From contig CASEOG010000003.1 in assembly GCA_949289575.1 (NCBI GenBank), positions 372,001 to 436,000 on the forward strand: a DNA stretch of 64,000 nt. Direction: 5' to 3'. The notes beneath the pieces were generated by a model, which searched no databases, was not told the origin of the DNA, and was given only the letters and a program-made list of their open reading frames with translations. Each line of letters opens with the position of its first letter. The stretch's first letter is position 1. The DNA is from an uncultured Spirochaetales bacterium (GTDB lineage Bacteria; Spirochaetota; Spirochaetia; JAFGXN01). Below are positions 34,008 to 42,580 of the stretch, piece after piece. A program made the position numbers and the translations under genes.

Positions 34008-34838
34008 TTAAACGGTTACGCCCACTTTTGCGGACAGTATTTCTTTTTCCCGGTCGGATAAATCCGGCTTTTGTCCTTCCAAAAGGGCTTTCACGGCCAA
34101 TTTCTCTTTTTCGGATAATTTTACACTTTTCAGAACATGATTATCGAATGCCTCACAGGCAAGGGGACAGACTTTGGAAGCAATTTCATACATGACGGCA
34201 GCATAATCCCGGATTTCCTTTTGCGCATGTCCGTCCAGCCGCAATTTCAGAAAATGAAAAAGATTATGCAGATCGATTTGCCAATACCATTCCGTATAGA
34301 GACTGAGCGGAAGATTGACCCGGGAGAGTTCTCTGGCAATTCCGCTGTCAATCAGTTTTTTATACGATTCGTACGCTTTTGACTGCCCCACCGTTATTTC
34401 TTCCAAAACCGCTTTCCGCAATTCGGCAGGTACATCTCCCGAGGATCGCCCCTGCTTATTGTCGGTACTCTGAAAAGCAATATCTTCATCGGAGGGAACA
34501 TAAAATTCGTTTTTCATGACGGAATAACGGCCCGATATTTCATTCAAACGGGCTGTCCGATGACGAATCCACTGTCTCGCAACAAAAATCGGCAATTTGA
34601 CATGAAAGGTAAAAACGACCTGCTCGAACGGCGAGGTGTGTTCGTTCCTCAGCAGATAGTTGATCAAACCTTTATCTTCTCTGACTGTTTTTGTACCGTC
34701 TCCGTAAGAAACCCTTGCTGCCTGTACGATTCGGGAGTCGCTTCCCAGATAATCAACCAGACGGACAAATCCTTTATCAAGAACGGGAAACGACCGGTCC
34801 AAAATCGCTTCTGCTTCGGGAACAATACAATGCGCCAT
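34008..34838 (-). CDS. thyX: Flavin-dependent thymidylate synthase
   Basis: A 276-residue ThyX. The signature RHRTARLNEISGRYS lies near residues 90-104 (RHRX7S), with HTSPFEQV near 66 and the RLDGHAQKEIRDYA stretch near 215. It makes dTMP from dUMP with FAD, NADPH and methylene-THF. ATG 34838 has GGTGGAG upstream; a GTG at 34850 falls inside that ribosome binding site. A TATAAT box is visible near 34869-34874. The C-terminus extends about 30 residues past the core domain. Confidence 0.95.
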   Translation of the reverse strand: MAHCIVPEAEAILDRSFPVLDKGFVRLVDYLGSDSRIVQAARVSYGDGTKTVREDKGLINYLLRNEHTSPFEQVVFTFHVKLPIFVARQWIRHRTARLNEISGRYSVMKNEFYVPSDEDIAFQSTDNKQGRSSGDVPAELRKAVLEEITVGQSKAYESYKKLIDSGIARELSRVNLPLSLYTEWYWQIDLHNLFHFLKLRLDGHAQKEIRDYAAVMYEIASKVCPLACEAFDNHVLKSVKLSEKEKLAVKALLEGQKPDLSDREKEILSAKVGVTV

Positions 34839-34898
34839 AAAATTCTCCACCTTTATTGTTTTATTATAATATATAGCGGGATGTTTGTCACTTCATTT

Positions 34899-36263
34899 TT
34901 AAAAAACAAATCCGGTCGGCGGACTTTCCGGCATCGGATACATTTCCCGATGACCGTTCTTTCCGGCTGCCTGTTTTCCCGAGAATCCGATTTCCAGGTC
35001 CCCGTTGTCATTTTCTGTCTGGTCTGTTGTCGTAAAATTATATTTGTAAATATAAGGAACCCCTTCGCTGCCGTCGCTGTATGTATAAACGGCTTTCGCC
35101 GGGTATTGATTGTTTTCGTCGTGATAAAGAACATCGTAAGCATAAACATAATCGGTCGAGTCCGGGGGTGAATAGTATTCGCCGCGATAAATCGTGTTAT
35201 TTTTGACTTTGAAAATAAAATAACTTGTTATTTCTTTTTGAGTCGGATCGGTCTGATTATACCGGTACCTGTTTTCTCTGATAGAAACGGCTTTTCCGGA
35301 AGCATCGTAATTGTATATCCGTTCTTTGGCAAGATAAAAATAACGGCTGATAAATTCGGAGTCATCGACAGCCGGATCATCAATCGGCAGACTGTTCGGA
35401 ATCAGCGAATAATATTCGATATTTGTAATCTTTCCGTCACGATAACATCTCAACTCCGATTCTTTCATCGCTGTCCGGTCGTCGGTTTCGGGAGAGGATA
35501 TATTACTGAGATAATAGCTGTCCGTTCTTACATATTTTACGGAATCCGATCCCGTATAGCTTTGTACATCGTAATAATAATGGAAACTGTACTGGGAAGA
35601 GAGTGCTTTCGGATCCCGGTAAACAAATTCAAATTGACGCGAACCGTCTTCACGATAACCGTAAACGATTGTTTCCAAATAACGGACTTCGGTGTCATTT
35701 CCTGTCGACGAAAAAAGAAAATAGGAATCTTCTTTTTTATAAAGACCGTCATTGGTATAACTGTAAACGGAAAAACGGGAATCGTCTTCCCATCCGGCCT
35801 GAATCTGTTTCAGTTTCTGATTAAAAACCGACGGTCGGGACCAGGTACAAAAACGGTTTCCGGTTGCACTGTTGGAAACGGAAACACGGACATAATATGT
35901 TCCGGCACCCAGACGATCCAGGTATTGCGACGCATAAAGCGTAAACCAACCCTGTGAAAGGGTAAATCCGGATCCCTTCATTAACTGATGATAAGAAAAA
36001 ACACCCTGATAATCGTCGGGCGCATACGAAAAGTCGCGGTTTTTGGATATTTGGAGATAGTAAACGGAACCGGGGATTTGTGTCCAGGACAATGTCGGAT
36101 AAAACAGTTCACCGTAATCGTTGAGCGAAAATTCGGATAAGGTCACACCGGTCTCTACGGGAAACCCGACATAATTCGGACTGTTCGGATCGACCGGATT
36201 TTCGAACGGAAAACAGGAAAAGAGAAGAAAGGAAATGAAACATAATAATGTCTTTTTTTTCAA
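34899..36263 (-). CDS. Lipoprotein of unknown function with repeat-like beta strands
   Basis: A 454-residue predicted lipoprotein. The signal peptide ends in lipobox LLFSC with Cys at about 17. A fibronectin-like part (about 35-145) is followed by many short Tyr/Asp-rich beta strands such as YGYREDGSRQFEF and RYRYNQTDP, resembling YD or MORN-variant repeats. It is probably surface or periplasmic. The start is TTG at 36263 with GGAGG upstream, overlapping the previous stop as TTGA. The function is unknown. Confidence 0.7.
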   Translation of the reverse strand: MKKKTLLCFISFLLFSCFPFENPVDPNSPNYVGFPVETGVTLSEFSLNDYGELFYPTLSWTQIPGSVYYLQISKNRDFSYAPDDYQGVFSYHQLMKGSGFTLSQGWFTLYASQYLDRLGAGTYYVRVSVSNSATGNRFCTWSRPSVFNQKLKQIQAGWEDDSRFSVYSYTNDGLYKKEDSYFLFSSTGNDTEVRYLETIVYGYREDGSRQFEFVYRDPKALSSQYSFHYYYDVQSYTGSDSVKYVRTDSYYLSNISSPETDDRTAMKESELRCYRDGKITNIEYYSLIPNSLPIDDPAVDDSEFISRYFYLAKERIYNYDASGKAVSIRENRYRYNQTDPTQKEITSYFIFKVKNNTIYRGEYYSPPDSTDYVYAYDVLYHDENNQYPAKAVYTYSDGSEGVPYIYKYNFTTTDQTENDNGDLEIGFSGKQAAGKNGHREMYPMPESPPTGFVF

Positions 36264-36937
36264 AATCCGCCCCTCCGCAGGAAAGAACCTTTATACCGTT
36301 CTTCCGTCACCCGCAGTAATGCGAAGTTTTTTTCGGGTCGCTCACCGGCTCCCAAAACGACGGCCGAGGAAATCAGCAGACTGCCGGCCGTCGCCGTCAA
36401 AATCCCGGCAGGGATTAACACGGCAACCGTTTTTTTGCGGGCCTCAACCGCCGCCGCCGTCTCGTAAGCGTTGACATATTCCGCATACGGTACTGTCGCC
36501 GCCCCGAAAAAAAGAGCCCCGGCAGCTGCGCTGCCGACAGCCGCACAGACCAGTTTCCCGGACAGCCGGTCGGCCTCTCTTCTTTTTCTGTAGACCGCCG
36601 CCGTTTCCGCAGCGGCTGCTTTTTCCCGATCCACAATTTTTCCGGAGATTTCGAAAAAAAGCGCCGTTGTTTCCTCCGTCTCTTCTGCGGCTATTTTGTC
36701 GAACGTTCCGATCAGTTCCTGAAACTCCGTCAGCAAATCTTCATCCAACGGCAAAGAACTTTCCAATCCGGCCTGTGCCTTTGCCAAAAAGGAAAGGACT
36801 TTGCCCGTGCAGATAAAGCGGTCCCCGTCGGTATCGGTCTCCGTATTTTCCGACAAAACAACCGGAAATTCTTTTTCCGCCCCGCTAACGGCAAAAGAGA
36901 GCAACAGAAGAAATAAAACAAACCAAAAATTCTTCAT
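36260..36937 (-). CDS. Exported protein with C-terminal membrane segments, unknown function
   Basis: A 225-residue protein with a signal peptide (1-19, ending near VSGAEK), an Ala/Glu-rich helical middle, and two hydrophobic segments around 130-155 and 170-195. No family is recognised. A longer TTG start at 36976 is less likely since ATG 36937 gives a proper signal peptide. The stop overlaps the next gene's TTG start by four bases, so it forms a pair with the downstream lipoprotein. Confidence 0.65.
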   Translation of the reverse strand: MKNFWFVLFLLLLSFAVSGAEKEFPVVLSENTETDTDGDRFICTGKVLSFLAKAQAGLESSLPLDEDLLTEFQELIGTFDKIAAEETEETTALFFEISGKIVDREKAAAAETAAVYRKRREADRLSGKLVCAAVGSAAAGALFFGAATVPYAEYVNAYETAAAVEARKKTVAVLIPAGILTATAGSLLISSAVVLGAGERPEKNFALLRVTEERYKGSFLRRGGF

Positions 36938-37009
36938 TTCACAAAAAAAAGCACCAATCGAAACCGGGAGTCCCAACTGATGCTTTCGTTTTTATGTTCG
37001 GTTTCGTTT

Positions 37010-38236
37010 TTATTCCGCAACCGTATTTTCTTCGGTTGTGTTTTCTTTTACCGTCTTTTCGGCATCCATAACCGAATCATTAATTCCGTCTTCGACAACC
37101 GGTGCATCGTCAACGGGCAAATCGATTTCTTCGCCTTCAAGCTGAATTTCCTCTTTGGCTGCCAGCCGGTCGGCTTCATTGTAAACAATTTCGGCAGCCT
37201 GAATTTTTTCGTTGTAAAATTTTTCAAACAGCTCCCGATTCAGCTCCACAGCCGCTTCGATTTCGGCAAAAGATCGGATCTGGTCCAATTCGACCGTGTG
37301 TTCGGGGATAACGGCATATACATAAAAAATCATGTATGCATTATAGTCGGCGTAATCAAAAACAGCACTGACTCCGTTTTCGGGAACATCCTTCAGAAGA
37401 TCGTCGATTTCCTTTGTCTCTTCGGTAACATAAATGAATCCGCGATTGGCTTTATAATCCTTTTTGTTAAAGTAAGGATTCTCTTTCATGTATTTTGCCG
37501 CACTTTTCATGAATGCCTTTTCGCTTGTCAGTTTGGGAAGAAGTTCCTGTAATTCGGCATACAGTTTTTGCGCCGCTGTTTCCTTGGTGATCGCCGTATC
37601 GGTTTCCGGCTGCCGATCGGCTTCCTGTTCGGCGGCTGTTTCTTCGGACGGAGCCGTCTGTTCCTCTTCTTTCGTTTCTTCGACAGGCTTTTCGATATAA
37701 ATCTGGCTTACGTAATAACTCTTCGGAACGGTAAAATAATCTTCTTTTTTATCGTCATACCATTTGCGAATCTGATCTTCGGTCGGTTTCTGAAAAGATT
37801 CGGCATAAACGGCTTCCACAATTTTGTTCTGTAAAAGCGTTTCGGCTGTCATTTTGCGGATATCTTCTTTCGTATTGCCGTTTTCGTAATAAGGAAACAG
37901 TTCTTCGGCAATCTGCAGAGTCGGATATCTCCGATAGCTCAGAACAAAATAGTTGTAAATCTGATCGATTTCTGCATCGGTCAATTTGACATTGTACTCT
38001 TTTTCCAACTGTCCGATAATTGTCTTTCGAACCAGCTGAGTCTCGGTATAAACCTTTACCTGTTCCTCGATTCCCGGGAACTGTTCTTCTTTGGGAGGCA
38101 TGTTTTTTTTCATCGCCTCGTTGAATTCCTTTACCGTAATCACTTCCCCGTTAATTGTCATATAAGGACGGGAACCGCAGGCGGCAAAGGCCAAAACAAA
38201 AAACGCGGATAAAACCGCTGTCGAAAATCTTTTCAT
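37010..38236 (-). CDS. SurA/PrsA-like lipoprotein foldase
   Basis: A 408-residue lipoprotein with lipobox AFAAC (Cys20). The N-terminal part has the SurA-type helices with INGEVITVKEFNEAM and a PTEDQIRKWYDDKK stretch. A Glu/Ala-rich linker (about 190-235) interrupts what looks like a degenerate parvulin domain, and an acidic tail ends the protein. It probably helps fold envelope proteins in the periplasm; true prolyl isomerase residues are hard to see. ATG 38236 has AAGGAG and a strong promoter upstream. Confidence 0.72.
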   Translation of the reverse strand: MKRFSTAVLSAFFVLAFAACGSRPYMTINGEVITVKEFNEAMKKNMPPKEEQFPGIEEQVKVYTETQLVRKTIIGQLEKEYNVKLTDAEIDQIYNYFVLSYRRYPTLQIAEELFPYYENGNTKEDIRKMTAETLLQNKIVEAVYAESFQKPTEDQIRKWYDDKKEDYFTVPKSYYVSQIYIEKPVEETKEEEQTAPSEETAAEQEADRQPETDTAITKETAAQKLYAELQELLPKLTSEKAFMKSAAKYMKENPYFNKKDYKANRGFIYVTEETKEIDDLLKDVPENGVSAVFDYADYNAYMIFYVYAVIPEHTVELDQIRSFAEIEAAVELNRELFEKFYNEKIQAAEIVYNEADRLAAKEEIQLEGEEIDLPVDDAPVVEDGINDSVMDAEKTVKENTTEENTVAE

Positions 38237-38266
38237 AAAAGATTGCTCCTTATCTTGATTTTTTAA

Positions 38267-38295
38267 ATTATAAACCGAATTTTTGGCACCGTCAA
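38267..38295 (-). promoter_or_regulatory. Promoter of the SurA-like lipoprotein gene
   Basis: On the minus strand, -35 TTGACG (38290-38295), 17-base spacer, -10 TATAAT (38267-38272), then a leader of about 25 bases with AAGGAG. Confidence 0.78.
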
Positions 38296-38303
38296 GCACT
38301 TCT

Positions 38304-39017
38304 TTACCATTCGCCGCTGCGGTCCAAAAGCAGCGCTGCCGCAACAGCGGCAGCCGTTTCCGTACGCAGAATCCGCCGGCCCATCGAGCAAAAGGTAAAC
38401 CCGTTTTCGGCGAACAGCTGCCTTTCTCCGTCCGTCCAGCCGCGTTCGCTGCCGACAGCCGCAACCGCCGGCATCGAAAAATCCGGTTGCCGGCCGATTC
38501 CCGAAAGCTCCGCGCGGTTGTCGAACACAAACCGGCAGGCTTCGACGTCCGAAATCAGCCCGAGAGCTTGTTTCAGCGAGTAGGGTGTTTCCACCGCCGG
38601 CAGTCGGGTTTCGCCGGCCTGAACCGCCCCCTCGATTAAATATTTGCGGTACTCCTCCGGGTTCCATAAAGAACCGCATCGGTAGCTTTTATCTGTCAGT
38701 TCGGTTTGAGTAAACAGAATCCGACCGACACCCAGCGCCGTCAAATCTTTAAGAAGACGGCGGGCCGTTATCGGCCGAACCATTCCGACAATCATCGTCA
38801 GCGGATATAAAGATTCGGACTCTTTTTGCGGCTCGAAACGGCAGACACATTCCTTCTCGGAAAACGACTCGATGTATGCAATTCCCTTTTTCCCGTTAAT
38901 AATGCCCGCCGAAAAGCTCTCTCCCTCCTGTTTTTTCAGAATCTGCTTTAAATGAGCGTATCGGGAATCATCACGCGGAATGACAAACGAATCCTTTTCG
39001 AAGAGAATGATATTCAT
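38304..39017 (-). CDS. rsmE: 16S rRNA m3U1498 methyltransferase
   Basis: A 237-residue SPOUT methyltransferase. The N-terminal PUA-like part has HLKQILKKQEGE. The knot region has RLLKDLTALGVGRILF near 90, AVGSERGWTDGE near 190 and the C-terminal SMGRRILRTETAA. It modifies U1498 of 16S rRNA with SAM. It shares one base with the end of the upstream lipoprotein gene, between two SurA-like lipoprotein genes. Confidence 0.94.
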   Translation of the reverse strand: MNIILFEKDSFVIPRDDSRYAHLKQILKKQEGESFSAGIINGKKGIAYIESFSEKECVCRFEPQKESESLYPLTMIVGMVRPITARRLLKDLTALGVGRILFTQTELTDKSYRCGSLWNPEEYRKYLIEGAVQAGETRLPAVETPYSLKQALGLISDVEACRFVFDNRAELSGIGRQPDFSMPAVAAVGSERGWTDGERQLFAENGFTFCSMGRRILRTETAAAVAAALLLDRSGEW

Positions 39018-40048
39018 CAGACCTCCGGAACGGCATCGTATTCCAAAGAATAAACGATATCGGAATCTTTAAATACATCCTCGAAGAGAAGATGATAGCG
39101 AATCTCGTTTTTCTGAAGAATCAGAAGCAGTTCGCCCCATTGTTTCCATTCTTCTTCTGTCAGTTCTTCTTCCGGCAAAAGCTCTTTTACATAAAAAACG
39201 GAATAAGAGCCGAATTCCCCGTCATAAACATCGGAACTTTCCCCCGGGTTCAACGCCCAAACCATTTCGGCAACCCGATCTCCGTAATACGGACACTCTT
39301 CCCAGAGAGCACCCAAAAAGGCCGCCGATTCGTCGGGATCCAAATCCGAATATTTTCGGGCAACCGACCGAAAATCTTTTCCTTCACGAAGTTCGTCACG
39401 GGCTTTGTCCGCTGTTTTTTTTGCCTTTTCCGACGACGAGGAATTGCCGTTCCCGTAGCGGACCAGAATCTGATATGTCGTTTTCCGCTCCGGCTTTTCG
39501 GCATAAAGTTCGCGGTTTTCCGACAGAAAGCGGTTCAGTTCTTCCGCCGAAGGTTTATCGGTATCTTTTTGTGCCGCCAGCAGTTTCATTTTTTTATACT
39601 CGAGAAGATTGTCGCGGTACATTTCTTCTTCGGAAATATTTTTATATTCCGCATTTTTTTTCACCCATCCGGTATCTTTATAAAAAAACTCCAGGTACCG
39701 CCCGGCCTGTTCGATTTCTTTTTCATCGGGAGCCAGGCCCTGTTTTTTCAGCATTTCATCGATTAAAATCGATTCGGCAATCGAATGGGCAATCGATTTT
39801 CGTGCTCCGCGAATCTGCTCTTCGTCCGCATACGGATTGTACAACAGATAAGCGCCCAGTTTGCCGTCCGTCTGATCCTCCGTTACGGAAATCCCGTTGA
39901 CAGTCAGGATCACCTGCTGCGGATTTCCCCGGGGCACTTCGGGCAGTTTTCCCGCATCTTCTTTTTTGCATGACGCCGTCAACAAAACGGCTCCGACAGT
40001 CACTACCGCCCATAATTTCTTAACAGATAAAACCCGCAAATCCAACAT
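39017..40048 (-). CDS. Second SurA/PpiC-like lipoprotein
   Basis: A 343-residue lipoprotein with lipobox LLTASC. It has a SurA-type N-terminal region (VNGISVTEDQTDGKL) and a more complete parvulin-like domain (about 185-290) with TTYQILVRYG, GKDFRSVARKYSDLDPDE and AALNPGESS-like elements. It is a likely periplasmic peptidyl-prolyl isomerase or chaperone. ATG 40048 or 40060 could be the start; AAGGAG fits 40048. It overlaps the mnmA end by 29 bases. Confidence 0.75.
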   Translation of the reverse strand: MLDLRVLSVKKLWAVVTVGAVLLTASCKKEDAGKLPEVPRGNPQQVILTVNGISVTEDQTDGKLGAYLLYNPYADEEQIRGARKSIAHSIAESILIDEMLKKQGLAPDEKEIEQAGRYLEFFYKDTGWVKKNAEYKNISEEEMYRDNLLEYKKMKLLAAQKDTDKPSAEELNRFLSENRELYAEKPERKTTYQILVRYGNGNSSSSEKAKKTADKARDELREGKDFRSVARKYSDLDPDESAAFLGALWEECPYYGDRVAEMVWALNPGESSDVYDGEFGSYSVFYVKELLPEEELTEEEWKQWGELLLILQKNEIRYHLLFEDVFKDSDIVYSLEYDAVPEV

Positions 40049-41030
40049 AGTCTCCTTCATAAAATACACACAACTGACCCGGCGTTACCGCCCGCGCCGC
40101 CTCATCCCACTCGAGAACAACGGTTCCGTCCGGACCCGTTTCGCGAACACGACCCGGCCGGCCTTCATCCCGATACCTGATTTTTATTGTTCCTTCCGTT
40201 CCCGGCAGACACTCTCCCGTTGTCCCGAAACAGACATCCCGTATCCTCACTGTATGGCGCATCAGCAGCTCTTCTTTTCCGACATAAACCGTATTCGTTT
40301 CCGGTTCGATTTTCAATACGAACAGCGGATAACCGATGCCGATATTCAGTCCGCGGCGCTGGCCGACGGTGTATCGGAAAATTCCGCGGTGACGGCCGAC
40401 CTCTTTTCCGGACGGCAGTTCGATAAACGGACCGCTGCCGTCTTCGGGAAAAAACTGCTTATAATCCCCGACACACAGATCCTGGCTCTCTTTTTTTTCC
40501 GCAACGGGAAGGCCGGCCCGGGCGGCGATTTCCCGAACCTGCTGTTTGCTCATTGTTCCCAAAGGAAACACCGTTTTTGAAAGCTGTTCCTGTGTCAGCA
40601 TCGCCAAAAAATAGGCCTGATCTTTTTCGGCGTAAGTTCCCTTTTTTAACTGCCATCTTTTCGTCTTTTCGTTGAAATCGATAACCGCATAGTGACCGGT
40701 CGCAAAACGATCGAATTCGATTCCGGCTTCTTTGATTTTCTCCCAAAAAAACCCGAATTTAACATCACGGTTACAGCGGACACACGGATTCGGCGTCCTT
40801 CCGTTCCGGTAATCGTCTTTCACATATTCGATGATCTTTTCGTTGTATTCCCGGGTCAAATCGATTTCATAAAACGGAATTCGAAGAAATTCGGCCACTT
40901 TTCGTGCATCGGTATTTTCTCCCGGAAGCAGCTTCATGGTAACACCGATAACTTCATCTCCCTGTTCCCGAAGCAGATAGGCACAGACGGCGGAGTCGAC
41001 TCCTCCGCTTAATCCGACAGTTGTTTTCAT
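40020..41030 (-). CDS. mnmA: tRNA-uridine 2-sulfurtransferase
   Basis: A 336-residue MnmA that thiolates U34 of Lys, Glu and Gln tRNAs. It has the PP-loop GLSGGVDSAV (6-15), the first catalytic Cys in NPCVRCNRDVKF near 80, ATGHYA near 108, KESQDLCVGDY with the second catalytic Cys near 178, and GQRRGLNIG near 222. An extended -10 box TGTTATAAT ends six bases before the ATG, so the transcript should be leaderless. Confidence 0.95.
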   Translation of the reverse strand: MKTTVGLSGGVDSAVCAYLLREQGDEVIGVTMKLLPGENTDARKVAEFLRIPFYEIDLTREYNEKIIEYVKDDYRNGRTPNPCVRCNRDVKFGFFWEKIKEAGIEFDRFATGHYAVIDFNEKTKRWQLKKGTYAEKDQAYFLAMLTQEQLSKTVFPLGTMSKQQVREIAARAGLPVAEKKESQDLCVGDYKQFFPEDGSGPFIELPSGKEVGRHRGIFRYTVGQRRGLNIGIGYPLFVLKIEPETNTVYVGKEELLMRHTVRIRDVCFGTTGECLPGTEGTIKIRYRDEGRPGRVRETGPDGTVVLEWDEAARAVTPGQLCVFYEGDYVGFAGFIC

Positions 41031-41036
41031 AGCCGC

Positions 41037-41042
41037 ATTATA
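41037..41042 (-). promoter_or_regulatory. Extended -10 promoter of mnmA (leaderless)
   Basis: On the minus strand TATAAT (41037-41042) preceded by TG plus one base; six bases lie between it and the mnmA ATG. The -35 is weak. Confidence 0.6.
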
Positions 41043-41123
41043 ACAGATTTTTAATAAATTCAGAATATTTTTATTGAAAAATTCCGGGGATTAAAGATAA
41101 TAGATATATGGAGGCTCTTTGCT

Positions 41124-41990
41124 ATGAAAGAAATTAAAGGGATTATTCCCGCTATGGTAACGCCGTTTGACAAAAACGGAGCCGTTAACACGGATTCGAT
41201 TAAGAAACTGGTTAATGTTTTAATCGACGAAAATGCCGACGGATTTTATATTTGCGGCAGTACCGGAGAATCTCTGCTGCTGTCGTTGGATGAAAGAAAA
41301 CTGATTCTCGATACGGTTGCGGAAGCGGTCGACGGCCGGGTTCCCGTTATTACTCAGGTCGGCTGTATTGCCACTCATCAGGCGGTCGAGCTGGCCAAAC
41401 ATGCCAAACAGGCCGGAGCCGATGCCATTTCTTCTTTACCTCCTTTTTACTACAAATTTTCGGGAGCGGAACTCGAAACCTATTACAAAACCATTATGGA
41501 CGCCGCGGATCTTCCGATGATCGTTTACAATATTCCGGCTCTGACAGGTGTCAATATGTTCTCGCAATGCCCCAACCTTTTTAAAGACGAACGCGTTTAC
41601 GGTGTCAAACATACGACAACCGATCTGTATCAGATGTCGATGTTCAGAGAACTGAATCCGAAACTGAAACTCTATTTCGGAAGCGACGAGCAGATGATTG
41701 CCGGTCTTTCGATGGGTGCCGACGGAGCGATCGGATCGACCTTTAACTTCCAGTGCAAAGAGACCGTTGATCTTTACCGGACTCTTCAGAAGAATGATTT
41801 TGCGGCCGGTCTTCCGCTGCAGAAAAAACTGAACGAGGCCATTACGCTGATTCTGGAAACAGGTCTGTACAATTCGATTAAATATATTATCGAGAAAAAA
41901 TACGGCTTTCCGATGGGCGAGTGCCGCAAACCGTTCGGTTCGTTGCCCGAGTCCGAAAAAGCCAAACTGAACCGTTTCTTCGGTTTCTAA
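41124..41990 (+). CDS. nanA: N-acetylneuraminate lyase (NanA-like)
   Basis: A 288-residue DHDPS/NAL-family barrel. CGSTGESLL near 45, YNIPALTGV near 138, Schiff-base Lys in YGVKHTTTDLYQM near 166, FGSDEQM near 191 and GAIGSTFN near 206 match sialic acid lyases, and CRKPFGSLPE at the end matches NanA rather than DapA. It cleaves Neu5Ac to ManNAc and pyruvate. No other sialic acid genes are adjacent. ATGGAGG serves as ribosome binding site. Its stop overlaps the converging gene's stop. Confidence 0.82.
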   Translation: MKEIKGIIPAMVTPFDKNGAVNTDSIKKLVNVLIDENADGFYICGSTGESLLLSLDERKLILDTVAEAVDGRVPVITQVGCIATHQAVELAKHAKQAGADAISSLPPFYYKFSGAELETYYKTIMDAADLPMIVYNIPALTGVNMFSQCPNLFKDERVYGVKHTTTDLYQMSMFRELNPKLKLYFGSDEQMIAGLSMGADGAIGSTFNFQCKETVDLYRTLQKNDFAAGLPLQKKLNEAITLILETGLYNSIKYIIEKKYGFPMGECRKPFGSLPESEKAKLNRFFGF

Positions 41991-42580
41991 TCACCGGAAA
42001 AACGGATACGGGCGGCCGTCATTTCCGATACGCTGCTGCGAAACCGATCCGCTTCTGCCGAAGCCACTTCGACAGTCATCAGGACGGTTTCCGCAAACTG
42101 TTCGGAAAGGAGGGCCGCTTTTTGTTTTTCGGCGAACTGCCTGACTTTTTCGTAATCACCGTAACTCATTTCCATGCCGATGATTTCTTTATCGACCGCT
42201 TCTTCCGTTTCCAGGCGGGCCAGCAGCTCTTTAACGGCACCGGAATAGGCACGCACCAAACCGCCCGTTCCCAATTTGGTGCCGCCGAAATAGCGGACAA
42301 CGGTGACCAGAATATCGGTGATGCCGCTGCCTTTCAAGACCTCCAACATCGGCCGTCCTGCCGTTCCGGACGGCTCTCTGTCATCGGAGCACCCGGCCGT
42401 TTCCCGGTTCGGTCCGCAAAAAAAGGCGTGACAAACATGGGTCGCATCGGCATAACGGATTTTTTGTTCTTTAAGGCGTTCTTTCACTTCCGCCGGATTT
42501 TTAACGGAAAAGTTTTCGGCTATAAAGCGCGATTTCTCGATTAATAACTCGATTTTTTCGCAATTACGGGCTCTTTTCAT
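41987..42580 (-). CDS. IMPACT/YigZ family protein
   Basis: A 197-residue protein with the UPF0029 signature near residues 55-115, including GCSDDREPSGTAGRPML and VVRYFGGTKLGTGGLVRAY, and a C-terminal DUF1949-like domain. The family is linked to translation control but its role in bacteria is unclear. ATG 42580 overlaps the patatin stop as ATGA; a longer reading to 42874 is a shadow inside the patatin gene. Confidence 0.9.
   Translation of the reverse strand: MKRARNCEKIELLIEKSRFIAENFSVKNPAEVKERLKEQKIRYADATHVCHAFFCGPNRETAGCSDDREPSGTAGRPMLEVLKGSGITDILVTVVRYFGGTKLGTGGLVRAYSGAVKELLARLETEEAVDKEIIGMEMSYGDYEKVRQFAEKQKAALLSEQFAETVLMTVEVASAEADRFRSSVSEMTAARIRFSGD

Noticed and set aside
41124..41990. 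Dihydrodipicolinate synthase (DapA)
   Set aside because: The FGSDE and CRKPFG motifs match sialic acid lyase better than DapA.
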